From an uncultured Lachnospiraceae bacterium (GTDB taxonomy: Bacteria > Bacillota > Clostridia > Lachnospirales > Lachnospiraceae), in NCBI GenBank assembly GCA_945621435.1, contig CALZBR010000006.1:1-64000 (forward strand): a stretch of DNA of 64,000 nt, written 5' to 3'. Positions within the stretch are counted from its first letter, which is position 1. Each line of letters begins with the position of its first letter. Below the pieces are notes generated by a model. It was not told the DNA's origin, searched no databases, and saw only the letters and a list, made by a program, of their open reading frames with translations. The translations under genes were made by a program, and so were the position numbers. Shown in pieces: positions 32,544 through 40,084 of this stretch.

Positions 32544-33365
32544 ATGAAAAAGAAATTTAAAGCACTGTTTTTTACATTGGCCGCAATCGCAATCTGCGCA
32601 TTTCTGCCAAAAGGCAACACCCTTACCGTTAACGCTGCCGAAAGTTACTCGGTTGAGTACGTGGGCGGTACCTATGACGCCTGGCGTTACCAGCCCGGAA
32701 CTTCTTTCGACGAACCTAAGGGACATGGACCTTTAGGTGAACTGATGCTAAAGCTGAAGGATGGCGATACCGTAATCGTTTTCCAGGGCGATACCGCTCC
32801 CAAAACAAATCTTGATTTAGGTTCCGTAAAGCTTAACAATCTGACAGTTCACCAGGGTGTACAGGTTGTTGTATTTACCGGCGGTATTAATGAATGCTAT
32901 GTACTTGCAGGCGCATTTGCAGCCATCAACGGTGACGTAACCACTGCCCACATCTACGGTCCCACGACCTGTACCTTCAACAACAACGTGCTTGATATGT
33001 ACTGGCACATGGAGGATTCCCCTTCTTCCAATATTTCCTGCAATGGTACTGTAGGTTACTTTAATGCGAGTTACGCATCCAGCGGAAGCTATTGGGCTGC
33101 TTTCTACAGCATTGCCAAAGGACAGCACATCATCAAAGATGGTAAATATAATGTTCCCTCCTGGGCCTATGGTACCGAAGAGGATTATCTCAAAACCAAG
33201 AACGCCGGGGCCGCTCCCGGCACCACCACTCCTTCGAATCCCGGTTCTGATGAATACGACAGTGTTCCCAAGACCGGCGACAGCAATACCGTACTCCTGT
33301 TATTCTGTGCGGCCATTCTGTCCTTCACTGCAAGTGCAATTCTCAGAAGAAAAGAAAGCAATTAA
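32544..33365 (+). CDS. Secreted wall-anchored protein, probable sortase B substrate
   Basis: 273 aa: a signal peptide (about 1-31, cut near VNA/AE), a mature region of about 210 residues rich in beta strands, Gly, Asn, Tyr and Trp, a short Pro/Thr/Gly linker (about 219-239), the motif SVPKTG (240-245), a hydrophobic stretch and a basic tail (RRKESN). That is a complete cell-wall sorting signal of variant form (V/P-x-T-G rather than LPxTG). The strongly biased codons and AAGGAGG site suggest high expression. The mature domain is not recognised; it may bind a ligand or serve as a surface layer component. Confidence 0.85.
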   Translation: MKKKFKALFFTLAAIAICAFLPKGNTLTVNAAESYSVEYVGGTYDAWRYQPGTSFDEPKGHGPLGELMLKLKDGDTVIVFQGDTAPKTNLDLGSVKLNNLTVHQGVQVVVFTGGINECYVLAGAFAAINGDVTTAHIYGPTTCTFNNNVLDMYWHMEDSPSSNISCNGTVGYFNASYASSGSYWAAFYSIAKGQHIIKDGKYNVPSWAYGTEEDYLKTKNAGAAPGTTTPSNPGSDEYDSVPKTGDSNTVLLLFCAAILSFTASAILRRKESN

Positions 33366-33380
33366 TACCTGTGCATATCA

Positions 33381-33413
33381 AAACAGCCCTGCTAAAAGCA
33401 GGGCTGTTTCTTT
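33381..33413 (+). terminator. Terminator after the sortase substrate gene
   Basis: A 13-bp perfect stem (AAACAGCCCTGCT at 33381-33393, complement 33397-33409), 3-nt loop, then C and TTTT. Ends the srtB-substrate transcript. Confidence 0.9.
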
Positions 33414-33459
33414 TACTATTAAATTATCTGTTACCTTGTCGCGAATACATTTTTATATA

Positions 33460-35190
33460 TCATTTCATCTTTGTATATGTTGAGAGCAACTGCCAAATCT
33501 CCGGTGTTCCATATCCCAGTCTCCAGGCGGCTACGCCACCGATGCCTTTGGTTGCCATCACATTTAACTTAATCTTAATGGAATCCACATCTTCCAGCCA
33601 GATCTGATACGTAATCTCTCCCTCTTTCCATTCCAGATAATTCTGGCAGGCAGTATCATCCATCACTATTTCTTCGCGTCTTCCTGTGCCGGTAATGTAC
33701 TTATCGAGATTGTTTAACGTTATTGCCTCATCTGTAACCTTGTTGCCTTCCGTCTTCCACACTCTGGTATACAGGGGCACTGCATTGATTATCTTTTCTG
33801 CCGGCATCTGTTCCAAGAGTCTGTCCAGGCCCCCCGAAACATACCCTATGCTTGCCACACTGCCTGCCTCACCGCAGCCACCCCAATGCTCATCATACCC
33901 CATCATGATAACATAGTCCGTAACCTGCCCCTGGATATCGAACCTCATGGCATTATTGGAATTCACTGGCACATAAGTATCTACCGAAAGTGTCAATCCC
34001 TGTTTTCTGCAAAGCACTGACAATTCCCGCAGGAATTGAATAAAGTGTACTCTGGTTTCCCCTGACAGTTTTTCAAAGTCAAGATTAATACCGTCCAGCC
34101 CCAGCTCTGTTGCCTTGGCTACCATCGTCTCTGCCATTGCCCTGCGCTTTGTGGTAACTGAAAAGATTTCATAGGTATCCACAATCGGCAGACCGTTATT
34201 CAGGCAGTAATTGAAGTCATCCCATACCCCCCATACCTTCAACCCTGCCTTGTGTGCTTTCTCTACATATCTGGCAGATTCAAAAGATTCATAGTTTCCT
34301 TCTGCGTCTTTCAGGCTGAACCAGGTTGGTGCAATCACATTGATCCCTTTTCCCTCTGCCATCATGGAATCCAGATTGTCATTTCCTGCTGTACTGTAAA
34401 TCGCATGCCACCCCAGATTTACTCTCCCTTCCAGACCATTCCCCTGATATTCTTCCGGTTTCCAGTCAGTAACGGGATTTTCCACTTCCGTGTTCATATT
34501 TACCAGCTTTTTATTCTCAACATATCCGATCATGGAATCTGCTGTTTTAACCTTGCTCCAGGTCTCCATTTGCTCCAGAACTTCAACAACATCACCTTTT
34601 TTCATGTCCTTAAGAATCGGGCTCTTAATCCCCCCCTGTATACGCAGCTGGGTATCCTTTGCAATGTCATAGGTCTTCTTTATTCCCCACTCTGTATAGA
34701 CCTGCATATGTCTGTCATATACATCATAAGAAAAGTTTGCGAATTTTCTCACGAAATCTGCCGCCAGATAAAGCTTTTCTCCCTCTTGAAAGCAGATCTT
34801 ATAGTTTAATGCGTGAGCTCCTTCCGCATCATAATAGGATGTATCGTCCAATGCTACCTCCACTGTATCAACAGCGGAAGTGTACAGAAGCTTCTGTTCA
34901 TAATTATCTATATAAAAACCGTCGTTGAAATATTTTGCGACAGTATCAAAGTCAAAATAAACCTTACCTCCTGATACAACGGCGCATTCCTCCACCATCT
35001 CATCCTGAAGAACAATCACCAGACCGCCATCAGAACCATCTACGGATAAATCTGCAACTCCATAGTACTCATCCAGATCGGCATACTCCGTACCATAACT
35101 GTATTTGTCCATAATCTTTCTGCCGAAAGCAGCTGCTCCGATAATGAATATCAAAAGAATTGCGATAATTGCAGGTATCACTTTTTTCAT
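33460..35190 (-). CDS. Glycoside hydrolase family 18 protein, YaaH/YdhD-like
   Basis: 576 aa from ATG 35190. A membrane anchor (about 4-24), a copper-amine-oxidase-N-like segment (about 60-140), an SH3-like domain (about 155-215) and a C-terminal GH18 barrel (about 245-576) with the catalytic DGINLDFE motif. GH18 proteins of this type act on spore cortex or peptidoglycan as N-acetylglucosaminidases. The upstream in-frame extension would contain no ribosome binding site. It is transcribed toward the sortase substrate terminator. Confidence 0.88.
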   Translation of the reverse strand: MKKVIPAIIAILLIFIIGAAAFGRKIMDKYSYGTEYADLDEYYGVADLSVDGSDGGLVIVLQDEMVEECAVVSGGKVYFDFDTVAKYFNDGFYIDNYEQKLLYTSAVDTVEVALDDTSYYDAEGAHALNYKICFQEGEKLYLAADFVRKFANFSYDVYDRHMQVYTEWGIKKTYDIAKDTQLRIQGGIKSPILKDMKKGDVVEVLEQMETWSKVKTADSMIGYVENKKLVNMNTEVENPVTDWKPEEYQGNGLEGRVNLGWHAIYSTAGNDNLDSMMAEGKGINVIAPTWFSLKDAEGNYESFESARYVEKAHKAGLKVWGVWDDFNYCLNNGLPIVDTYEIFSVTTKRRAMAETMVAKATELGLDGINLDFEKLSGETRVHFIQFLRELSVLCRKQGLTLSVDTYVPVNSNNAMRFDIQGQVTDYVIMMGYDEHWGGCGEAGSVASIGYVSGGLDRLLEQMPAEKIINAVPLYTRVWKTEGNKVTDEAITLNNLDKYITGTGRREEIVMDDTACQNYLEWKEGEITYQIWLEDVDSIKIKLNVMATKGIGGVAAWRLGYGTPEIWQLLSTYTKMK

Positions 35191-35229
35191 TTTGTGTCTT
35201 GACCCCTTCTTTATGTATGTTAAGTGTGC

Positions 35230-35263
35230 GTAGCTGACCATGTCAAACGACATGACCAGCTAC
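35230..35263. repeat. Imperfect hairpin upstream of the GH18 gene
   Basis: GTAGCTG and CATGTC pair with GACATG and CAGCTAC around a 2x2 internal mismatch and a 4-nt loop. It lies 40 nt upstream of the GH18 ATG and has no T-run, so it is not an ordinary terminator. Confidence 0.5.
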
Positions 35264-35303
35264 ATTGTACCACACTCATTTCGCGAAGTCATTACCATTT
35301 TTT

Positions 35304-35353
35304 TGACTATTGCCCCAGCCAGAGAGGCAACCCATAGTTTCCGGCAATAGTCA
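35304..35353. repeat. Two-tier stem-loop between the small ORF and GH18
   Basis: A perfect 11-bp inverted repeat (TGACTATTGCC at 35304-35314, complement 35343-35353) with a 28-nt loop that itself contains GCC/GGC. The A/T tract lies on the wrong side for a terminator in either direction. It is 13 nt past the small ORF stop (minus strand) and about 115 nt before GH18. Confidence 0.6.
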
Positions 35354-35366
35354 GTTCATTAACCGG

Positions 35367-35606
35367 TCAGTAACAGTTTACCCTGTCGAAACGCACCTGT
35401 TCAATCTTACCTGCGCTTCCGAACACATAATCCGCCATGTAAGGACTGTCTTCACACACTGCCTTGGCAGCAGCTTCCCCGGGAAGTGCAGTTCTTCCAT
35501 CCACGAACAGCTCAACACCGCAGTTGCGCATCTGTTCCAACAATGACTGCATATTGATTCTGGCTACTGCCATTTCGGAAGATACTCTTCTCATCTTTTG
35601 ATTCAA
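35367..35606 (-). CDS. Small hypothetical protein
   Basis: 79 aa if it starts at TTG 35606, which has GGAGG seven bases upstream; ATG 35594 is the next choice. No family recognised. The N-terminal half is helical and slightly basic; the C-terminal half has several acidic residues and a C-terminal Cys-Tyr. No signal peptide or membrane segment. Likely a single short gene. Confidence 0.5.
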   Translation of the reverse strand: MNQKMRRVSSEMAVARINMQSLLEQMRNCGVELFVDGRTALPGEAAAKAVCEDSPYMADYVFGSAGKIEQVRFDRVNCY

Positions 35607-36015
35607 TATGATACCTCCGTTTTCCCTTTACAACCAAAAGGAATGTGATGAATTGCAAATGCCCCGACTGTACTTTTTGAATGAATCGTAAAACAAATTG
35701 ATTTTAAGTTGAATTATTTTAAGATAATATGAAAAGACTAGTTGAAAAATATGAAGTTGCAGACGCCATCATGTGCGCGTCAGCACTTGTAAGACATCCT
35801 TTAGAATACAATATCAGAATTTAGATATTTCCCATATAATATAATAGGATGAAGTGGGCAAACAGCCCTGTAAACGTCAGTCGAATATGAGAGTAATTCC
35901 TCCTTCCCCGTACTGAGTACCGGAGCATTTACATTTATGATTATAAATTATCACTTAAGATAACGCAATACGATTTTAGAAATCATAAAAAATTATTAAA
36001 GTTATTTACCTGCTA
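35607..36015. other. AT-rich intergenic region without a clear gene
   Basis: About 410 nt. It holds an open frame of 31 codons on the plus strand (35729-35824) without a ribosome binding site, two TATAAT-like stretches around 35830-35845 and some short palindromes near 35905-35925. Nothing here is convincing as a gene; it probably contains the promoter of the minus-strand small ORF. Confidence 0.4.
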
Positions 36016-36044
36016 TTGACTTAATGTATGTTAGAGGATATGAT
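36016..36044 (+). promoter_or_regulatory. Predicted mecA promoter
   Basis: TTGACT (36016-36021) and TATGAT (36039-36044) with 17-nt spacing, 50 nt before ATG 36094. It overlaps the longest possible reading frame, which supports the shorter start. Confidence 0.65.
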
Positions 36045-36093
36045 ACTTTTAATCACTCGGCATGCCTTAAATGCAGAAAGGAAGGGTTATCGC

Positions 36094-36813
36094 ATGAAAA
36101 TAGAAAAAGTAAATGAAAATCAGATCCGCTGTACTCTCACCCGCGAAGATCTGCTAAGCCGTGAGCTGAAAATCAGTGAACTTGCTTACGGAACAGAGAA
36201 AGCGAAAACCCTGTTCCGCGACATGATGCGTCAGGCTAATTTTGAATTTGGCTTTGAGGCAGAGGACATTCCTCTGATGATAGAAGCGATCCCTTTAAAT
36301 TCCGAATGCATTGTACTGATTATCACAAAGGTGGAGGATCCCGAAGAACTGGATACCCGGTTTGCGCGTTTTGCTCCGTCCGTCACAGAGGACAACGACG
36401 ATGAGGCTTCTTTCCCTGCCAATGAAGTCCTGGATCTCTTCCACAAAATACAGTCTGATTCTGCCGAAACGGTTTCTTCCGCAGCCTCTCAAGGCGAAGA
36501 AAATGCCGGCGCAGCAAAACCGGTATCGCGTATCTTCCGTTTTTCCGCGCTTACCAGGGTTATGAGTGTATGTTCCCTGATCCTCCCCTGCTTTTCGGGT
36601 CGGAGTTCTCTTTATAAATCTAAGAATGACGAAGAATATTTTCTCCTGCTGACAGATGAACCGGAGCATCAGGAATCCTTTGACAAAGTAAGCAATACGG
36701 TTTCCGAATACGGTTCGCTGGTCAAAAACATGACTGCCGGAACCGGCTATCTGGAAGAGCACTGTGAGGTTTTGATACGTGGCAACGCAGTTGATTCCCT
36801 CGGAAATGCCTGA
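36094..36813 (+). CDS. mecA: Adaptor protein MecA
   Basis: 239 aa from ATG 36094 (AAGGAAGGG upstream). An N-terminal substrate-binding domain starting MKIEKVNENQIRCTLTREDL, an acidic/Ala-rich linker (about 100-145), and a C-terminal ClpC-binding domain. MecA delivers proteins to the ClpCP protease and in Bacillus controls competence. Single gene with its own promoter and terminator. Confidence 0.9.
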   Translation: MKIEKVNENQIRCTLTREDLLSRELKISELAYGTEKAKTLFRDMMRQANFEFGFEAEDIPLMIEAIPLNSECIVLIITKVEDPEELDTRFARFAPSVTEDNDDEASFPANEVLDLFHKIQSDSAETVSSAASQGEENAGAAKPVSRIFRFSALTRVMSVCSLILPCFSGRSSLYKSKNDEEYFLLLTDEPEHQESFDKVSNTVSEYGSLVKNMTAGTGYLEEHCEVLIRGNAVDSLGNA

Positions 36814-36836
36814 ACAACAAAATAATGGTCACAAAA

Positions 36837-36888
36837 ACAGCCGTATCGAAAGAGCACTTACCCCTTCCGATACGGCTGTACCTTTTTT
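36837..36888. terminator. Bidirectional terminator between mecA and DUF1858 gene
   Basis: A 12-bp stem (ACAGCCGTATCG at 36837-36848, complement 36868-36879) with T-runs on both sides in the respective direction; it serves two convergent genes. Confidence 0.85.
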
Positions 36889-36891
36889 AAC

Positions 36892-37083
36892 TTATACCTC
36901 TTCGATTGCCTTCATCAGAGCATCAATATCTATACCATGCACCATAGCCGCCTCTTCCAGGGATTCTCCCTGTGCAGAGGGACATCCAAGGCAATGCATT
37001 CCCGCTTCCAGCAATACGGGGGCAACCTCCGGATTCGTGCGCAGAATTTCACCGATTGTCATTTCCTTTGTAATTTTGCTCAT
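36892..37083 (-). CDS. DUF1858 redox-disulfide protein (hybrid-cluster-associated type)
   Basis: 63 aa from ATG 37083, with AAAGGAG upstream. It is nearly the whole DUF1858 domain: [20 protein letters not shown], then [18 protein letters not shown], with the Cys-x-x-Cys pair in HCLGCP. Such proteins are often encoded near hybrid-cluster protein or other anaerobic redox genes. The longer frame to 37230 would include the promoter and the structured leader, so it is not coding. It is divergent from pflB and may respond to the same redox signals. Confidence 0.9.
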   Translation of the reverse strand: MSKITKEMTIGEILRTNPEVAPVLLEAGMHCLGCPSAQGESLEEAAMVHGIDIDALMKAIEEV

Positions 37084-37196
37084 TGTCGCATTCTCCTTTC
37101 CCACATCCCTCGCTCCCGGCGGACTTAACCCGGTACATTCCCGGTCGGCATCAGACATCTCACGCCCGCCACCGCCGAACATTCCGGGGATGTCTG
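37084..37196 (-). ncRNA. Candidate structured leader RNA of the DUF1858 gene
   Basis: A GC-rich leader of about 110 nt in an AT-rich intergenic region. A perfect 8-bp stem CAGACATC/GATGTCTG pairs 37189-37196 with 37152-37159. Its 29-nt loop contains CGGCGG (37172-37177), complementary to CCGCCG further downstream (37117-37122), forming a possible pseudoknot. The 5' arm (ACATCCC, 37187-37193) can instead pair with GGGATGT (37103-37109), four to nine nt before the ribosome binding site. Two exclusive folds in an untranslated leader suggest a riboswitch or other cis-regulator. No known class is recognised. Confidence 0.5.
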
Positions 37197-37201
37197 TAAT
37201 C

Positions 37202-37230
37202 AGTATATTACTTTCCCCAAAAGTTGACAA
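37202..37230 (-). promoter_or_regulatory. Predicted promoter of the DUF1858 gene
   Basis: On the minus strand TTGTCA (37225-37230) and TATACT (37202-37207) with exactly 17-nt spacing. Transcription would start near 37195, at the first base of the leader stem. Confidence 0.7.
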
Positions 37231-37268
37231 GCTATTCTTTTGTATACAAAAAAGTACACTCTGCTACC

Positions 37269-37297
37269 TTGACTGAATGTACTGTTTTTCATATAAT
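37269..37297 (+). promoter_or_regulatory. Predicted pflB promoter
   Basis: TTGACT (37269-37274) and TATAAT (37292-37297) with 17-nt spacing, 72 nt before the ATG. The -35 region is flanked by an inverted pair AGTACA (37253-37258) and TGTACT (37278-37283), a possible operator for a dimeric regulator. Confidence 0.7.
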
Positions 37298-37368
37298 GGA
37301 CTCAGAGAATTAGAAACGATTTTATCGCTTATATACTAATTCAAATACTAATAGGAGGGTATTTTTAA

Positions 37369-39408
37369 ATGAAACCAATTGAAACAGATTTTGTACGTGG
37401 CAAATGGGATAAAGAAGTAAACGTACGCGACTTTATCCAGAGGAACTATCATCCCTATGACGGCGATGATTCCTTCCTTGCAGGCCCTACCCAGAACACC
37501 AAGGATCTCTGGGCAATGGTGCTTGATCTTCAGAAGAAGGAAAGAGAAGCAGGCGGCGTTCTTGACATGGACACCAAGGTTGTTTCCACCATCACATCCC
37601 ATGGCCCCGGCTACCTTGACAAGAGCAAGGAGACCATCGTAGGCTTCCAGACCGATAAGCCTTTCAAGAGATCCCTGCAGCCTTACGGCGGTATCCGTAT
37701 GGCAGAGAAGGCTTGTGCAGACAATGGCTACGAAGTAGACCCTGAGATTTCCGAGTTCTTCTCCACTCACAGAAAGACTCACAACGCAGGCTGCTTTGAT
37801 GCTTACAACCAAGAGATGAGAGCCTGCCGTTCTTCCCACATTATTACCGGTCTTCCCGATGCTTACGGCCGCGGACGTATCATCGGTGACTACAGACGTG
37901 TTGCTCTGTATGGTATCGACAGACTGATCGAGGACAAGCAGGCACAGAAGGATTCCACCGGACGTGTGATGACTGACGATGTTATCCGTCTTCGTGAAGA
38001 GCTTTCCGAGCAGATGGTTGCTCTGAAGATGATGAAGGAGATGGCAGCTTCCTATGGCTGTGACATTTCCAATCCCGCTACCAACGTTAAGGAAGCTATC
38101 CAGGCAGTATACTTCGGATACCTCTGTGCAGTTAAGGAGCAGAACGGTGCAGCTATGTCCCTGGGACGTACTTCCACCTTCCTTGATATCTACGCTGAGA
38201 GAGACCTGGCTAACGGTACCTTCACCGAGGAACAGATTCAGGAGTTCGTTGACCACTTCATCATGAAGCTTCGTTGCATTAAGTTCGCTCGTACACCCGA
38301 GTACAACCAGATTTTCGCAGGTGACCCTGTATGGGTAACTGAGTCTCTTGCAGGTGTTGGTGTAGACGGACGTCACATGGTTACCAAGATGAGCTTCCGT
38401 TATCTGAACACCCTGTACAACCTGGGCGCTTCACCCGAACCCAACCTGACCGTACTCTGGTCCACCAGACTTCCTGAAGGCTTCAAGAAGTTCTGTGCTA
38501 AGACCTCCATCGAGACCTCTTCCATCCAGTACGAGAACGATGACCTGATGAGAGTAACCCACGGCGATGACTATGGTATCGCTTGCTGCGTATCCTCCAT
38601 GGTAATCGGTAAAGAGATGCAGTTCTTCGGCGCACGTGCAAACGTAGCTAAATGTCTGCTGTACGCTCTGAACGGTGGTGTTGACGAGGTTACCAAGAAG
38701 CAGGTTGGTCCCAAGTATCGTCCTGTGGAAGGTGATGTTCTTGACTTCGAGGATGTTAAGAGCAAATTCGTAGATATGCTTGAGTGGCAGGCAGATGTTT
38801 ATGTAAACACTCTGAACATCATCCACTACATGCATGACAAGTACTGCTATGAGAGAGCAGAGATGGCTCTTCATGACAGAGACGTTAAGAGATACTTCGC
38901 AACCGGTGTTGCAGGCCTTTCCATCGTAGCTGACTCCCTGTCCGCTATCAAGTATGCAAAGGTTGAGCCTATCCGTGATGAAGACGGCGTAATCGTTGAC
39001 TTCAAGACCACAGGCGACTTCCCCAAGTACGGTAACGATGATGATCGTGTAGACGAGATTGCACAGTGGGTTGTTCATACCTTCATGACTGCTGTCAGAA
39101 GACATCACACCTATCGTAACGGTGTTCCTACCACTTCCATCCTGACCATTACCTCTAACGTTACCTATGGTAAGGCTACCGGTAATACTCCTGACGGACG
39201 TAAGAAGGGACAGCCTTTCGCTCCCGGTGCTAACCCTATGCACGGTCGCGATACTCACGGTGCGGTAGCATCCCTGTCTTCCGTTTCCAAGCTTCCTTTC
39301 AATGATGCACAGGATGGTATCTCCAATACCTTCACCATCATTCCCGGAGCTCTCGGAAAAGAGGATCAGGTATTTGCAGGTGACATCGAGCTTGACCTGA
39401 ACAAATAA
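37369..39408 (+). CDS. pflB: Pyruvate formate-lyase core subunit lacking the glycyl radical domain
   Basis: 679 aa. It matches pyruvate formate-lyase from the N terminus to the last part of the barrel; the active-site pair Cys406-Cys407 is in [10 protein letters not shown]. The enzyme cleaves pyruvate with CoA into acetyl-CoA and formate by a radical mechanism. The usual protein is about 760 residues and ends with the domain that carries the essential glycine. Here the protein stops after [19 protein letters not shown], exactly at the linker before that domain, with a normal TAA and strong codon bias. It is not a frameshift: the missing domain is a separate gene at 39734 with its own ribosome binding site. 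AGGAGGG precedes the ATG. Confidence 0.93.
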   Translation: MKPIETDFVRGKWDKEVNVRDFIQRNYHPYDGDDSFLAGPTQNTKDLWAMVLDLQKKEREAGGVLDMDTKVVSTITSHGPGYLDKSKETIVGFQTDKPFKRSLQPYGGIRMAEKACADNGYEVDPEISEFFSTHRKTHNAGCFDAYNQEMRACRSSHIITGLPDAYGRGRIIGDYRRVALYGIDRLIEDKQAQKDSTGRVMTDDVIRLREELSEQMVALKMMKEMAASYGCDISNPATNVKEAIQAVYFGYLCAVKEQNGAAMSLGRTSTFLDIYAERDLANGTFTEEQIQEFVDHFIMKLRCIKFARTPEYNQIFAGDPVWVTESLAGVGVDGRHMVTKMSFRYLNTLYNLGASPEPNLTVLWSTRLPEGFKKFCAKTSIETSSIQYENDDLMRVTHGDDYGIACCVSSMVIGKEMQFFGARANVAKCLLYALNGGVDEVTKKQVGPKYRPVEGDVLDFEDVKSKFVDMLEWQADVYVNTLNIIHYMHDKYCYERAEMALHDRDVKRYFATGVAGLSIVADSLSAIKYAKVEPIRDEDGVIVDFKTTGDFPKYGNDDDRVDEIAQWVVHTFMTAVRRHHTYRNGVPTTSILTITSNVTYGKATGNTPDGRKKGQPFAPGANPMHGRDTHGAVASLSSVSKLPFNDAQDGISNTFTIIPGALGKEDQVFAGDIELDLNK

Positions 39409-39455
39409 GCATCTTGCTACAAGTAACTTAAACTATTTCAGTGGAAGGAGACACT

Positions 39456-39659
39456 ATGGACGAGAACAAAATGGTTGATGACCTCATCAAAATGCTGGAT
39501 TCCGGCATGACCGAGGGAGTAGGTCACGTCAACGTGGATTACTCTGAGGAAGCAAAGCAGCCTAAGAACGTTCAGACAATGGGCTGTGCGGATTGTTCCA
39601 GGACGCCGTTGGCCTGCAGTGTACCTACACTTCACCAGGGACTGGATGACTATCAGTAA
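39456..39659 (+). CDS. Small Cys-rich protein resembling the N-terminal half of the glycyl radical domain
   Basis: 67 aa from ATG 39456, with AAGGAG upstream. Its first 30 residues align with the glycyl radical protein encoded 75 nt downstream: VDDLIKMLDSG.TEG.GHVNV against [21 protein letters not shown], 11 of 24 positions identical. The radical loop (RVSGYA) and the rest are absent; instead there is GCADC followed by a third cysteine (ACS) and a short acidic end. It probably arose by duplication. It may occupy the same site on the core as a non-radical placeholder, a redox or oxygen-sensing module, or a metal binder; this is inference. No recognised family. Confidence 0.75.
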   Translation: MDENKMVDDLIKMLDSGMTEGVGHVNVDYSEEAKQPKNVQTMGCADCSRTPLACSVPTLHQGLDDYQ

Positions 39660-39682
39660 TCCATTACCTTAACAACTAATTC

Positions 39683-39710
39683 CCGTAGGAGCGGGGAACC
39701 GCTCTTACGG
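39683..39710 (+). promoter_or_regulatory. GGAA-tetraloop hairpin between the two small pfl genes
   Basis: A 12-bp stem (CCGTAGGAGCGG at 39683-39694, complement 39699-39710, with one G-U pair) and a GGAA loop of the GNRA type. There is no T-run; 10 nt later comes the AGGAGG site of the next gene. It looks like an RNA processing or stability element that could set the ratio of the downstream subunit. Confidence 0.75.
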
Positions 39711-39733
39711 CATCAAAAAAGGAGGAAATAATT

Positions 39734-39976
39734 ATGGCAGCTAGTACAGCACAGGTTGATAATCTTATAAACTTATTGGATGGTTACGCTACAAAGGGCG
39801 GACATCATCTCAACGTAAACGTTCTCAACAGAGACACTTTATTGGACGCTCAGAAGCATCCCGAGAACTATCCTCAGCTTACCATCCGTGTATCCGGATA
39901 CGCTGTAAACTTCATCAAGCTGACTCCCGAGCAGCAGAATGACGTTATCACTCGTACCTTCCACGAGGCAATCTAA
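39734..39976 (+). CDS. Stand-alone glycyl radical subunit of pyruvate formate-lyase
   Basis: 80 aa with AAAGGAGG seven bases before the ATG. It corresponds to the C-terminal domain of pyruvate formate-lyase: [36 protein letters not shown] and the end [10 protein letters not shown]. The radical-bearing residue is Gly55 in SGYA. It resembles the C-terminal part of GrcA/YfiD, which repairs oxygen-cleaved enzyme in E. coli, but it lacks the N-terminal extension, and here the core has no such domain of its own, so it should be an obligate subunit. It would be the target of the activase encoded by pflA. A terminator follows. Confidence 0.92.
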   Translation: MAASTAQVDNLINLLDGYATKGGHHLNVNVLNRDTLLDAQKHPENYPQLTIRVSGYAVNFIKLTPEQQNDVITRTFHEAI

Positions 39977-40006
39977 GAGCTTTTCGGATGCTATCGTATA
40001 GTGCAC

Positions 40007-40041
40007 AAAAAACGCTTGAACAAAAAGTTCAAGCGTTTTTT
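40007..40041 (+). terminator. Terminator of the pfl operon
   Basis: A 15-bp stem (AAAAAACGCTTGAAC, 40007-40021, complement 40027-40041) with an AAAAA loop; the right arm ends in TTTTTT. It may also serve the convergent GGDEF gene. Confidence 0.9.
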
Positions 40042-40084
40042 ATTAAGTATTCTCCGGATTTATTTTCTCCTAATGTTAACTTAT

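Noticed and set aside
35729..35824. 31-codon open frame
   Set aside because: No ribosome binding site, no recognisable features and within an AT-rich gap.
37084..37230. N-terminal extension of the DUF1858 gene up to 37230 (minus)
   Set aside because: The extension would include the promoter and the structured leader; ATG 37083 has a good ribosome binding site and gives exactly the family length.
37348..38376. Long open frames antisense to pflB
   Set aside because: They result from the strong codon bias of pflB and have no ribosome binding sites or recognisable protein features.
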